In this document: piece after piece, positions 6,488-12,608 of the stretch
Layout: every line of letters starts with the position of its first letter
How positions within the stretch are numbered: position 1 is the first letter of the stretch
DNA from: Parachlamydiaceae bacterium
GTDB taxonomy: Bacteria; Chlamydiota; Chlamydiia; Chlamydiales; Parachlamydiaceae
Direction of reading: 5' to 3'
DNA length: 12,608 nt
Assembly (NCBI GenBank): GCA_013698165.1
Contig: JACCVN010000455.1
Location: 1-12,608, forward strand
The notes under the pieces: generated by a model
Database searches by the model: none
What the model was told of the DNA's origin: nothing
Seen by the model: only the letters and a program-made list of their open reading frames with translations
Program-made: the position numbers and the translations under genes

Positions 6488-8719
6488 ATGAAACAGATAT
6501 TTGCTTATTTATTACTCTTAATTTTTAGCTGCGGCCTTTTGCATTCTGATGAAGTTATTCGTTTAAATGGTTATTTGGCTAAAGATAATCTTGTGTCTGC
6601 TCAAGAAACCATCAATAAAGCTATTAAAAATGAAAATCCCAAAATTATCATAGAGATTGATTCTACAGGTGGTGATATCAATCAAGTCCTAGATTTTACG
6701 AAAACTGTTTATCTTGCAAAACTTAAGCATCGTTTACAGGTCATTGTCTACATTGCTGACAAAGCTATCGGTCCGGCGGCGATCATCCCATTTTTGGCTG
6801 ATGAGCGGTATATATCCCCTCTGATATCTTGGGGAGATATCCCTCTTGGCAACGAGAATGTTCTGCCAACAAACCTTTTGCGCAATCAAGTCCTTAGTTT
6901 AATCCTTCCTGAACAGTCGCATCAGAATATTTTGGCCCTCTTGGCCTCGGCCATGAGCGATAAATCTATCCAGATTGTTGATGACAATGGTTGGAAAATA
7001 GAAGGAAGTACAACATCTCCAAATCCACATGCTGTGACACGCCCCGGGGAAACATTAGTTGTTAATCAGCATCAAGTTGAAAAACTTGGGCTCGCGTCCG
7101 GAATTCTAACGCAAGAATCTTTTCAAAATAAATGGTCTTCAGAATCTCCGCAGCCAATTCTCAACTCTGAAAAGAAGAACATTTCAGACAGCATCTATAA
7201 AAAGCTTAAAGATCACATTCACTACAAACAAGATGCTACCAATCAAATTGGCTATATCACCATTGAAGACCATTCAAGCTCAATTAATCAAGGAACTTGG
7301 CTGTATGTCAAAAATGCGCTCGATTATTATAAACAAACTCATCCGGCCTTCATCATATTAGAACTAAATACTCCTGGCGGTGAGGTTTTCGCAGCTCAAA
7401 AAATTTCCGATGCCCTGAAAGAAATTGATACCCAATACAATATTCCGGTTGTTTGTTTCATTAATAATTGGGCCATTTCTGCCGGGGCGATGCTAGCTTA
7501 TTCATGCCGTTTTATTTCAATCGTTAAAGATGCTAGTATGGGTGCAGCTGAACCTCTCACAATCGGCATAAATAATGAGATGGAAGTGGCTTCAGAAAAA
7601 GTCAATTCTGCCCTGCGTGCCGATTTTGCTAACCGTGCAAGTTTTTTTGACCGCAATCCCCATATTGCTGAAGCAATGGTCGATAAGGACATTATCTTAG
7701 TTTTTCGACATGGCGAAGTGACCAAACTGGACAATGAATCGCAAATTAAATCTTCTGGATATGACTCGGATATTATCATTTCTTCAAAAGGAAAATTACT
7801 CACCTTAAATTCTGAAGAACTCATGCGTTACGGCGTTGCCGACATGCTTCTATTACCTGAAAAGATCGAACAAATTTTGACTCACGAATTAGAAACAGGT
7901 AGTTGGCCTGCAAAGAAAATGCTGCTATTCCAAGCACCTTTCTTTAAGGATATCCCTGAAGCGACAATCAATGCTTATCAAATGGATTGGAAATCTCGTT
8001 TTTTTGCTTTATTAGCAAATCCCCTAATCGCTTCTTTACTGCTCCTGGGAGTCATGGTGGGGTTTTATACCGAAATATCGTCCCCCGGTTTTGGAGTTCC
8101 CGGCGCTATTGGCGTTATTTGCCTGGTATTAATTGTACTATCAAGTTATGCCCTGGAAATTGCGAGTTCGCTGGAGCTAATCCTTCTTTTTGTCGGTTTA
8201 GCGATCATGCTGATCGATCTATTTTTGCTTCCAACATTTGGACTTCTGGGCTTTGCGGGATTAGTCTTTTTCCTGATGGGTCTCTTTGGACTACTTTTGC
8301 CTGGCATTGGGGAAGTAGAGTATGAACTTGACACTAAAACCTTCAATGCCGCTGGTCAGATGGTGATGCAAAGAATCGGATGGCTTAGCGCCACTTTGCT
8401 GCTTGGATGCGGAATTATTCTGCTGTTGGCACGCTACATAACACCTAAAATTGCTTCTTATAATCGATTTGTCCTTTCAGGAAATGAACAAGATGCTTCC
8501 AAAGGATACATTGCCGGAGACAATCCTGCGCTTTTACCTCCTCCAGGTAGCCAGGGCGAAGTTTTAGCAACCCTACGACCGGCAGGCAAGATAATCATCG
8601 ATAACAAAATTTACGATGCCGTCAGCAACGGCGGATTTATCGAAAAGGGGGATACAATCTGGGTATTAAGACTCGACGGTAGTACAATCATCGTGGAAAG
8701 CACAAAGGAGATTTATTAA
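6488..8719 (+). CDS. NfeD-type membrane serine protease with two tandem ClpP-like domains
   Basis: The protein has 743 residues. Residues 1-20 form a signal peptide. The first ClpP-like domain (about 21-230) keeps the fold pattern but has AIGPAA (93-98) where a catalytic serine motif is expected, so it is probably inactive. The second (about 245-480) has LNTPGGEV, then NWAISAGAML with nucleophile S331, then MGAAEPL, and K371 in SEKVNSAL. The 40-residue Ser-Lys spacing is close to that of the archaeal PH1510 protease dyad (S97/K138). About five membrane segments follow between 511 and 652, one with the typical EISSPGFGVPGAIG loop. A C-terminal OB-fold NfeD domain lies at about 670-743 (GSQGEVLATLRPAGKI). 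Family members cleave hydrophobic membrane-protein segments and partner with SPFH proteins, matching floA two genes downstream. The double protease domain is longer than the standard form (~430-500 residues). No strong ribosome binding site is seen, so translational coupling to the gene before it is likely. Confidence 0.9.
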   Translation: MKQIFAYLLLLIFSCGLLHSDEVIRLNGYLAKDNLVSAQETINKAIKNENPKIIIEIDSTGGDINQVLDFTKTVYLAKLKHRLQVIVYIADKAIGPAAIIPFLADERYISPLISWGDIPLGNENVLPTNLLRNQVLSLILPEQSHQNILALLASAMSDKSIQIVDDNGWKIEGSTTSPNPHAVTRPGETLVVNQHQVEKLGLASGILTQESFQNKWSSESPQPILNSEKKNISDSIYKKLKDHIHYKQDATNQIGYITIEDHSSSINQGTWLYVKNALDYYKQTHPAFIILELNTPGGEVFAAQKISDALKEIDTQYNIPVVCFINNWAISAGAMLAYSCRFISIVKDASMGAAEPLTIGINNEMEVASEKVNSALRADFANRASFFDRNPHIAEAMVDKDIILVFRHGEVTKLDNESQIKSSGYDSDIIISSKGKLLTLNSEELMRYGVADMLLLPEKIEQILTHELETGSWPAKKMLLFQAPFFKDIPEATINAYQMDWKSRFFALLANPLIASLLLLGVMVGFYTEISSPGFGVPGAIGVICLVLIVLSSYALEIASSLELILLFVGLAIMLIDLFLLPTFGLLGFAGLVFFLMGLFGLLLPGIGEVEYELDTKTFNAAGQMVMQRIGWLSATLLLGCGIILLLARYITPKIASYNRFVLSGNEQDASKGYIAGDNPALLPPPGSQGEVLATLRPAGKIIIDNKIYDAVSNGGFIEKGDTIWVLRLDGSTIIVESTKEIY

Positions 8720-9195
8720 TGAATCCCTTTATTCTATTAGTCATCGGACTTTTACTCGTGTTTTTAGAGTTTTTTGTTCCTGGCGCTGTTTTTGGAATCC
8801 TTGGAGGAATAGCAATCGCTGCTAGTCTCGTTTTCTTTGCAATGGAAAATCACTCTCCATGGGAAGTGCTACTCTATTTTACGACTGTAGTAGTATTACT
8901 CGTATATCTTGTCAAATTCGCCCTTTGGCGTATCCGTAAGACAAATTCAAAACATTCCCTCTATTCAGATGCAGACCAAGAGGGGTTCGTGGCCTCTTCG
9001 TTTGACCATTCGGCTATCGGCAAACATGGGACTGTTCTTACAGATCTAAAGCCCGGAGGCTATATCCTCGTGGGCGACAAAAAATATCAAGCTATTTCGT
9101 TGAGCGGCTATCTTTCTAGAGGATCTGAAGTCGAAGTGATTGACGGTCAGGAAGAAAGCCTACTTGTAAAACCCATCAAGGATAAAAAACTATGA
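8719..9195 (+). CDS. Short NfeD-family membrane protein
   Basis: This 158-residue protein has three hydrophobic segments at about 4-20, 24-42 and 51-69. A small soluble domain follows at about 97-155 (GKHGTVLTDLKPGGYILVGD), with the OB-fold pattern G-x-x-G-x-V/A-x-x-x-L-x-P-x-G also seen at the end of the upstream protease. It is the protease-free NfeD form, thought to act as a partner or adaptor for SPFH/flotillin proteins in the membrane. The start is firm: AAAGGAG at 8704-8710 is 8 nt upstream, and the ATG shares one base with the TAA of the preceding gene. Its own stop overlaps the floA start (ATGA), so translation of the three genes is coupled. Confidence 0.88.
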   Translation: MNPFILLVIGLLLVFLEFFVPGAVFGILGGIAIAASLVFFAMENHSPWEVLLYFTTVVVLLVYLVKFALWRIRKTNSKHSLYSDADQEGFVASSFDHSAIGKHGTVLTDLKPGGYILVGDKKYQAISLSGYLSRGSEVEVIDGQEESLLVKPIKDKKL

Positions 9196-10202
9196 ATATT
9201 GCAGAAATAAGTCCTGACTTTGGTCTTCCGGTATACTTTCTACTATTCGCTTTGGCAGTTATTGCAGTGATTCTGCTAAGTATTATGGGAAAGTTCATCA
9301 GCTTATGGTTTCAAGCTTATGTTTCAGGTACTCCAATATCTCTTTTTAATATCATTGGAATGAGCCTGCGCAAAATCCCGCCAAAAGTCATTGTCAATGC
9401 ACGCATCACAGCCTACAAAGCAGGCCTTAAGGATGTGACAGTCTCCGACCTTGAAACGCATTATCTTGCCGGCGGTCACGTGACTGATGTAGTTCAAGCG
9501 TTAATCGCAGCAGATAAAGCCAATATCCCGCTAGATTGGCGCAGAGCGACAGCGATTGACCTTGCAGGCCGCGATTTGAAAGAAGCGGTCCAAACATCTG
9601 TTTACCCTAAAGTAATCGATTGCCCAAGCCATGGAAGTTATATTACTGGTGTCTCTAAAGACGGGATTCAGATCAACGTAAGAGCGCGCGTGACTGTGCG
9701 CACAAATATTGCTCAGCTTGTTGGAGGCGCTACTGAAGAGACGATCATCGCCCGTGTTGGGGAGGGTATTGTCAGCGCTATTGGAGGATCGGAAACTCAC
9801 CTTCAGGTCCTTGAATCACCACAAAGAATCTCTAAGCTGGTTCTTGAAAAGGGATTAGACTCTTCCACAGCGTTCCTAATATTATCTATCGACATTGTGG
9901 AAATGAATCTTGGTGAAAATATTGGTGCAAAGTTAAGGGCCGATAAAGCTGAATCCGATAAACGCATTGCCCAAGCGGAAGCGGAAAAAAGACGCGCAAT
10001 GGCTGTAGCGATGGAACAAGAAAATTTAGCAAAAGTCCGCGATATGGAAGCGAAACTTGTTGAAGCTCAAGCTGCAGTACCGATGGCCATGGCAGAAGCT
10101 TTCCGAAATGGAAACTTAGGGATTATGGACTATCAACGCATTCAAAATATTCAAGCTGATACCGATATGCGCAATTCAATTGCAAAGCCTGAATCTAAGT
10201 AA
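9192..10202 (+). CDS. floA: Flotillin-like protein FloA
   Basis: FloA-type SPFH proteins sit in the inner membrane and form mobile patches that scaffold other membrane proteins. This 336-residue protein matches the family over its whole length. A membrane segment lies at about 13-33. The family signature SGTPISLFNIIGMSLRKIPP (45-64) is followed by the conserved ARITAYKAGL and LETHYLAGGHVTDVVQALIA. The SPFH core contains RDLKEAVQTSVYPKVIDCP, GISVSKDGIQ-like residues and ARVTVRTNI. A charged Ala/Glu-rich coiled coil at about 240-300 is used for oligomerisation. Length is normal (~330). AAGGA at 9179-9183 lies 8 nt before the ATG, which overlaps the upstream stop. The juxtaposition with two NfeD-family genes is the conserved arrangement for this family. 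Confidence 0.95.
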   Translation: MNIAEISPDFGLPVYFLLFALAVIAVILLSIMGKFISLWFQAYVSGTPISLFNIIGMSLRKIPPKVIVNARITAYKAGLKDVTVSDLETHYLAGGHVTDVVQALIAADKANIPLDWRRATAIDLAGRDLKEAVQTSVYPKVIDCPSHGSYITGVSKDGIQINVRARVTVRTNIAQLVGGATEETIIARVGEGIVSAIGGSETHLQVLESPQRISKLVLEKGLDSSTAFLILSIDIVEMNLGENIGAKLRADKAESDKRIAQAEAEKRRAMAVAMEQENLAKVRDMEAKLVEAQAAVPMAMAEAFRNGNLGIMDYQRIQNIQADTDMRNSIAKPESK

Positions 10203-10216
10203 CCGGCGGTTAACGT

Positions 10217-10795
10217 ATGACATTCATTGAAATGATCGGCTTTATCATCAGTTTAGGAGCTTTATTTGTGCTGGCCGCCAAAAAAGCTTTTGATGAAAGG
10301 CGTCGGAGGGCTAACCCTGAAGAATATGAACGTGAGGAAAAAGCGCAAGCAGAAAAGCTGAAGGCTTTTCTGCACTCTATCGATATGGATATGGATGAGA
10401 GTGAGGGGTTTGAACCTGAACCAATCCCGCGCAAGAAACCGAAGTCGATTGTTAAAGCACCCCCAAAGGTGCAGCAATTAGCGGTCAATAGGGGTAGAAT
10501 TGACGGGCAAGTTGAAAATCGTAAATTAGAGTCTGGCATTGAAAATCGCAAGTTGAATGTAAGCGTTGAAAAGCAGAAATTAAAATCTAGAATCGACGAC
10601 TATTATAAAATCCCAATGGGCCCCTCTAATGCCACCGGTATTCATGAACAACGTCAACTAGATGCCTATAACATTAAAAAAACCGGAAACAACAAAACTA
10701 ACCGTGCCCTTGATATCTTAACAGGCCTCAAATCCCGCAAAGATATGGTTATTTTACAAGAAATCATCGCCCCCCCAAAGTCATTGCGAGAATAA
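10217..10795 (+). CDS. Small membrane-anchored protein of the FloA cluster
   Basis: I cannot name this 192-residue protein. It starts with a hydrophobic helix at about 5-22, followed immediately by a basic then acidic charged segment (DERRRRANPEEYEREEKAQAE), the layout of a single-pass anchor with a cytoplasmic tail. Three 9-residue repeats occupy 99-125 (VENRKLESG, IENRKLNVS, VEKQKLKSR). The C-terminus ends in the hydrophobic-rich RALDILTGLKSRKDMVILQE, which has the look of a conserved docking or folding element. It begins 14 bp after floA and belongs to the same transcript. Its position matches that of the small yqfB gene downstream of yqfA (floA) in Bacillus, but no sequence similarity is claimed. 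A FloA partner role is inference from context. Confidence 0.75.
   Translation: MTFIEMIGFIISLGALFVLAAKKAFDERRRRANPEEYEREEKAQAEKLKAFLHSIDMDMDESEGFEPEPIPRKKPKSIVKAPPKVQQLAVNRGRIDGQVENRKLESGIENRKLNVSVEKQKLKSRIDDYYKIPMGPSNATGIHEQRQLDAYNIKKTGNNKTNRALDILTGLKSRKDMVILQEIIAPPKSLRE
10511..10591 (+). repeat. Three tandem 27-bp repeats inside the FloA-cluster small gene
   Basis: Units at 10511-10537, 10538-10564 and 10565-10591 encode VENRKLESG, IENRKLNVS and VEKQKLKSR. The core V/I-E-x-x-K-L recurs with a 9-residue period, and the next residue after unit three is again Ile. Confidence 0.8.
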
Positions 10796-10848
10796 CCTGG
10801 CTCACTTTAACGATTGGTTATTTCCTCAAATCAAAAAATAAGCATACT

Positions 10849-11502
10849 ATGCCTTCATCCAACTATTTGTTGATCAAGCAACAAATTACTGAAATAGCAG
10901 AAAAATATGGGCGGAACCCCTCCGATATCTGTCTAGTAGCTGTGACAAAGGGGCATACTTGGGATGAGATCTTTCCTCTGTACACTGCCGGACAAAGAAT
11001 TTTCGGCGAAAGCCGCCAACAAGAAGCAGAGCCAAAAATCGCCTTAGCACCAATAGACACCTGCTGGCATTTCATTGGAACTTTACAACAGAATAAAGTA
11101 CGAAAGATCATTGGAAAATTTGCGCTTATTCACTCTGTTGATACTCCTGGATTAGCTCAAAAAATTTCAGCTTGCAGCCAAGAAGCTGGCGTAGTGACCG
11201 AACTGCTATTACAGGTCAATATTTCCGGAGAACTCTCTAAACATGGGTTGGGAATAGATGCTTGGCAAAGAGAGCTTGAAAAGGTACTGTGCCTTCCAGC
11301 AATCTCAGTGATGGGAATGATGACTATGGCTCCATTCGAAGGAAATGAAAAAACTGTGCGCAATTGTTTTTCTAGACTAAGGGAATTCAGGGATAGTCTT
11401 GGAATTGAACTCCCCTACCTCTCAATGGGGATGTCGCGAGATTTTCCCTGGGCCATTGCTGAGGGTGCAACCCATTTGCGCATTGGCTCTGCACTATTTT
11501 AA
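10849..11502 (+). CDS. yggS: YggS/PLPBP-type pyridoxal phosphate homeostasis protein
   Basis: Proteins of this family bind pyridoxal 5'-phosphate without a known enzymatic reaction and buffer the free cofactor, affecting amino-acid and keto-acid balance in the cytoplasm. The 217-residue protein is complete (family usually 220-235). Signatures in order: LVAVTKGHTWDE with the PLP Schiff-base lysine K34; the 'FGES/EN' segment as IFGESRQQEA; WHFIGTLQQNKVR; LLLQVNISGELSKHG; VMGMMTMAP; and the phosphate-binding end LSMGMSRDFPWAIAEGATHL followed by RIGSALF. Ser replaces the more usual Asn in GEN-x-x-Q, a modest deviation. The gene lies 53 bp after the FloA cluster, with no clear terminator between them and no strong ribosome binding site, so it may be the last gene of that transcript or have its own promoter. 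No intrinsic terminator is evident downstream. Confidence 0.93.
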   Translation: MPSSNYLLIKQQITEIAEKYGRNPSDICLVAVTKGHTWDEIFPLYTAGQRIFGESRQQEAEPKIALAPIDTCWHFIGTLQQNKVRKIIGKFALIHSVDTPGLAQKISACSQEAGVVTELLLQVNISGELSKHGLGIDAWQRELEKVLCLPAISVMGMMTMAPFEGNEKTVRNCFSRLREFRDSLGIELPYLSMGMSRDFPWAIAEGATHLRIGSALF

Positions 11503-11510
11503 ACAAAATT

Positions 11511-11545
11511 AACGCAGAGACGGGGAGACGAAGAGGCGCAGAGAA
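11511..11545. repeat. Purine-rich cgcagaga-type short repeat
   Basis: Directly after yggS the sequence reads acgcagagacggggagacga then agaggcgcagagaaa, a degenerate series of 'cgcagaga / gagacg / gaggcg' units of about 9-12 bp. Similar cgcagagacgcagag-type strings recur between genes in many unrelated bacterial genomes, as I recall them. It has no coding potential here. Confidence 0.5.
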
Positions 11546-11763
11546 ATTACAAGGATGAACGACATTAACGACTAAAAGAAAAATGACATTAGGGCCTGGG
11601 CTGAAACGAATTAACCCAATTCATGCTGCAACGCCTTGGTAAATCCCAAAAACCTTTCATTTCATTAAAGATACGTTGTCTCGTAACTTGGCAAAATTTT
11701 TTTTAATTTGCTAAAATTGGATACTATAAAACCTCTCGGCTTGAGGCACGATATGCAGCAAAA
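11546..11763. other. Intergenic region before the REP-associated transposase element
   Basis: No gene is visible in this stretch. A possible sigma70-like promoter, TTGGCA (11688-11693), 18 bp, TAAAAT (11712-11717), points toward the transposase gene about 170 bp downstream; this is consensus matching in a very AT-rich tract and could be chance. Confidence 0.3.
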
Positions 11764-11793
11764 GCACCCCCGGATGGAGGTGTGGGCCTGTAG

Positions 11794-11821
11794 CCCAGGG
11801 CAAGCGTAACGCAGCCCTGGG
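11794..11821. repeat. Outer REP hairpin, left arm
   Basis: CCCAGGGC (11794-11801) pairs perfectly with GCCCTGGG (11814-11821). Inside the 12-nt loop GCG (11804-11806) pairs with CGC (11810-11812), giving a two-part stem with small bulges, typical of REP palindromes. Confidence 0.8.
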
Positions 11822-11838
11822 AATTTCGAATTAAAATT

Positions 11839-11857
11839 GCACCCCTGAAAGGGGTGC
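11839..11857. repeat. Inner REP hairpin, left arm
   Basis: GCACCCCT (11839-11846) and AGGGGTGC (11850-11857) form an 8-bp perfect stem with a GAA loop. It sits just before the transposase ribosome binding site, so in the transcript it could also modulate translation. Confidence 0.8.
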
Positions 11858-11889
11858 GGGTAGAGACTAAGATTATTTGGAGAATTTAT

Positions 11890-12342
11890 ATGGCCCACAC
11901 ATTTCATCAGCATTATTATCATTTGGTTTGGTCTACAAAAGAACGTCAACCTTTAATTTTGGATGAGTATAAAGATCGAATTTTTGAATTTTTAGGCGGA
12001 TCATTAAGAACTTTGGGATGTGTATCTTTACAAGCAGGTGGAATGAGAGATCATATTCACATTTTGGCTGGAATTCCCCCCAAATATGCTGTCTCAGAAA
12101 TAGTTAGAGACATCAAGGTCGCATCAAGCAAATGGATAAATGCATCGCTGCCAAATACTATAGGATTTTCTTGGCAAGAAGGTTATGGATCTTTTTCAGT
12201 AAGCACATCTCAAAAGAACGCTGTATTACACTATATTTTAAATCAAGAGAAGCACCATAAAATCAAATCCTTTAGAGATGAATTCATCGAACTTTTAGAC
12301 TTACACGAAATTGAATATGATAAAAACTATCTCTGGCGATAA
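11890..12342 (+). CDS. REP-associated tyrosine transposase (HUH Y1 family)
   Basis: This 150-residue single-strand endonuclease/transposase is complete. The protein opens with HYYHLVWSTKERQPLI, the characteristic first strand of Y1 transposases. The metal-binding HUH motif is HIH in GGMRDHIHILAGIPP. The likely catalytic tyrosine is in the conserved VLHYILNQEKHH near residue 114-122, preceded by SWQEGYGSFSVS and followed by SFRDEFIELL and EIEYDKNYLW. The enzyme would cut single-stranded REP hairpins through a 5'-phosphotyrosine link. I chose the ATG at 11890, with GGAG at 11879-11882 spaced 7 nt. A longer frame from GTG at 11854 would begin inside the inner hairpin and is unlikely. All expected motifs are present, so the gene looks active rather than decayed. 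Confidence 0.92.
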   Translation: MAHTFHQHYYHLVWSTKERQPLILDEYKDRIFEFLGGSLRTLGCVSLQAGGMRDHIHILAGIPPKYAVSEIVRDIKVASSKWINASLPNTIGFSWQEGYGSFSVSTSQKNAVLHYILNQEKHHKIKSFRDEFIELLDLHEIEYDKNYLWR

Positions 12343-12350
12343 GTTGGCCC

Positions 12351-12369
12351 GCACCCCTTTCAGGGGTGC
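12351..12369. repeat. Inner REP hairpin, right arm
   Basis: GCACCCCT (12351-12358) and AGGGGTGC (12362-12369) form the same 8-bp stem as in the left arm, with loop TTC, the exact complement of the left-arm loop. It starts 8 bp after the transposase stop. It lacks a T-run, so it is not a classic terminator. Confidence 0.8.
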
Positions 12370-12387
12370 AAATCATCAATTTTAATT

Positions 12388-12415
12388 CCCAGGGCTGCAC
12401 TTCGCTTGCCCTGGG
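12388..12415. repeat. Outer REP hairpin, right arm
   Basis: CCCAGGGC (12388-12395) pairs with GCCCTGGG (12408-12415). Read in the same orientation as the left copy, the inner pair is GCG with TGC, so one G-C is replaced by G-T wobble: stem pairing is kept although the loop has changed. Confidence 0.8.
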
Positions 12416-12493
12416 CTACAAGCCCAATGTCATTAAGTTAAGAGATAAATATTTGTGATTTAAGAGTTTAGATTTGAAAATAAGCGTGTTCTA

Positions 12494-12599
12494 GCCGCGA
12501 ATGCGGCGATTTTCATGTGGCCTGCTGCGTCTCGCAACAGGAGTAACAAAGCGTTTAATCTGCCTATTGAGAGATGCAGCAGGCCACATGTAAATCGCC
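12494..12599. repeat. Second palindromic element: 29-bp inverted repeat plus small hairpins
   Basis: Left arm 12505-12533 and right arm 12571-12599 are inverted copies with only two mismatches in 29 bp, separated by 37 bp. Nested inside the left part, CCTGCTGCG (12521-12529) pairs with CGCAACAGG (12533-12541) with one mismatch around a TCT loop. Just outside, GCCGC (12494-12498) pairs with GCGGC (12503-12507). There is no coding potential. It looks like a REP/MITE-type element unrelated in sequence to the adjacent transposase arms; it may continue past the window edge. Confidence 0.7.
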
Positions 12600-12608
12600 A
12601 GATTGATG

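Larger units (their letters stand above)
11783..12426 (+). mobile_element. Complete REP-associated tyrosine transposase (RAYT) element
   Basis: A single transposase gene lies between two inverted arms. The left arm is 11783-11860 and the right arm 12348-12426. The outer tips read TGGGCCTGTAGCCCAGGG and, complemented on the right, TGGGCTTGTAGCCCAGGG. Each arm carries two hairpins in mirror order, an outer 'cccagggc/gccctggg' and an inner 'gcacccct/aggggtgc'. This is the arrangement of REP palindromes flanking their TnpA-REP transposase, a domesticated relative of the IS200/IS605 family. No target-site duplication is expected for this class and none is evident. Confidence 0.85.

Noticed and set aside
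10791..10833. Inverted repeat aataacc ... ggttatt after the FloA cluster as a terminator.
   Set aside because: The loop is about 18 nt, the stem is weak and AT-rich, and no T-run follows.
3757..11563. 13-mer aaggatgaacgac occurs at 3757-3769 and 11551-11563, both intergenic.
   Set aside because: About one such 13-bp match is expected by chance in a window of this size, and the flanks do not match.
11854..11889. GTG start giving a 12-residue longer transposase.
   Set aside because: It lies inside the inner REP hairpin and has no ribosome binding site; the ATG at 11890 has GGAG at the right distance and matches the family's usual N-terminus.
11490..12608. CRISPR array or tRNA genes near the right-end repeats.
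   Set aside because: Repeats are inverted rather than regularly spaced direct copies, and no cloverleaf or CCA end was found.

Overview
This 12.6 kb, AT-rich window looks like bacterial chromosome from an environmental, amoeba- or arthropod-associated member of the Chlamydiae. The reasoning is by recall only. The transketolase has a chlamydia-like flavour, there is a Sel1-repeat protein and a possible F-box-like protein of the kind seen in amoeba symbionts, and scattered mobile elements are present. No rRNA or tRNA is available to settle the taxonomy, so treat the phylum call as a moderate-confidence inference.

Left end (1-3867): the window opens inside the 5' end of a transposase gene on the minus strand. 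It has a strong ribosome binding site and, upstream, two 18-bp direct repeats that probably form the end of the insertion sequence. Next come a plus-strand Sel1-repeat protein with its own sigma70-like promoter and, convergent with it and only 8 bp away, a full-length transketolase on the minus strand. A 166-bp divergent intergenic region follows.

Centre (3868-11502): all genes are on the plus strand. A small protein with an F-box-like motif stands alone. Then comes a tightly packed cluster: (1) a 629-aa protein whose N-terminal third is a triosephosphate isomerase-like barrel lacking most active-site residues, fused to a long acidic segment and a helical C-terminus; (2) a 743-aa NfeD-type membrane serine protease with two tandem ClpP-like domains, the first apparently dead and the second with an intact Ser/Lys pair; (3) a short NfeD-family membrane protein; (4) a flotillin-like FloA; (5) a small membrane-anchored protein with a 9-residue repeat. 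Gaps and overlaps from 4593 to 10795 are -4 to +14 bp, so this is very probably one operon. Genes 2-5 resemble the widespread nfeD-floA arrangement (yqeZ-yqfA-yqfB in Bacillus) that organises membrane microdomains. The pseudo-isomerase fusion in front is the unusual part. A YggS-type PLP homeostasis protein follows after 53 bp.

Right end (11503-12608): non-coding sequence holds a purine-rich cgcagaga-type repeat. It is followed by a complete REP-associated tyrosine transposase element, an HUH transposase gene framed by ~78-bp inverted arms that each fold into two hairpins. A second, unrelated inverted repeat (29-bp arms, 2 mismatches) then runs almost to the window edge.

The best candidates for something undescribed are the degenerate TIM-barrel/acidic/helical fusion welded to the NfeD-FloA operon, and the two palindromic element families at the right end.
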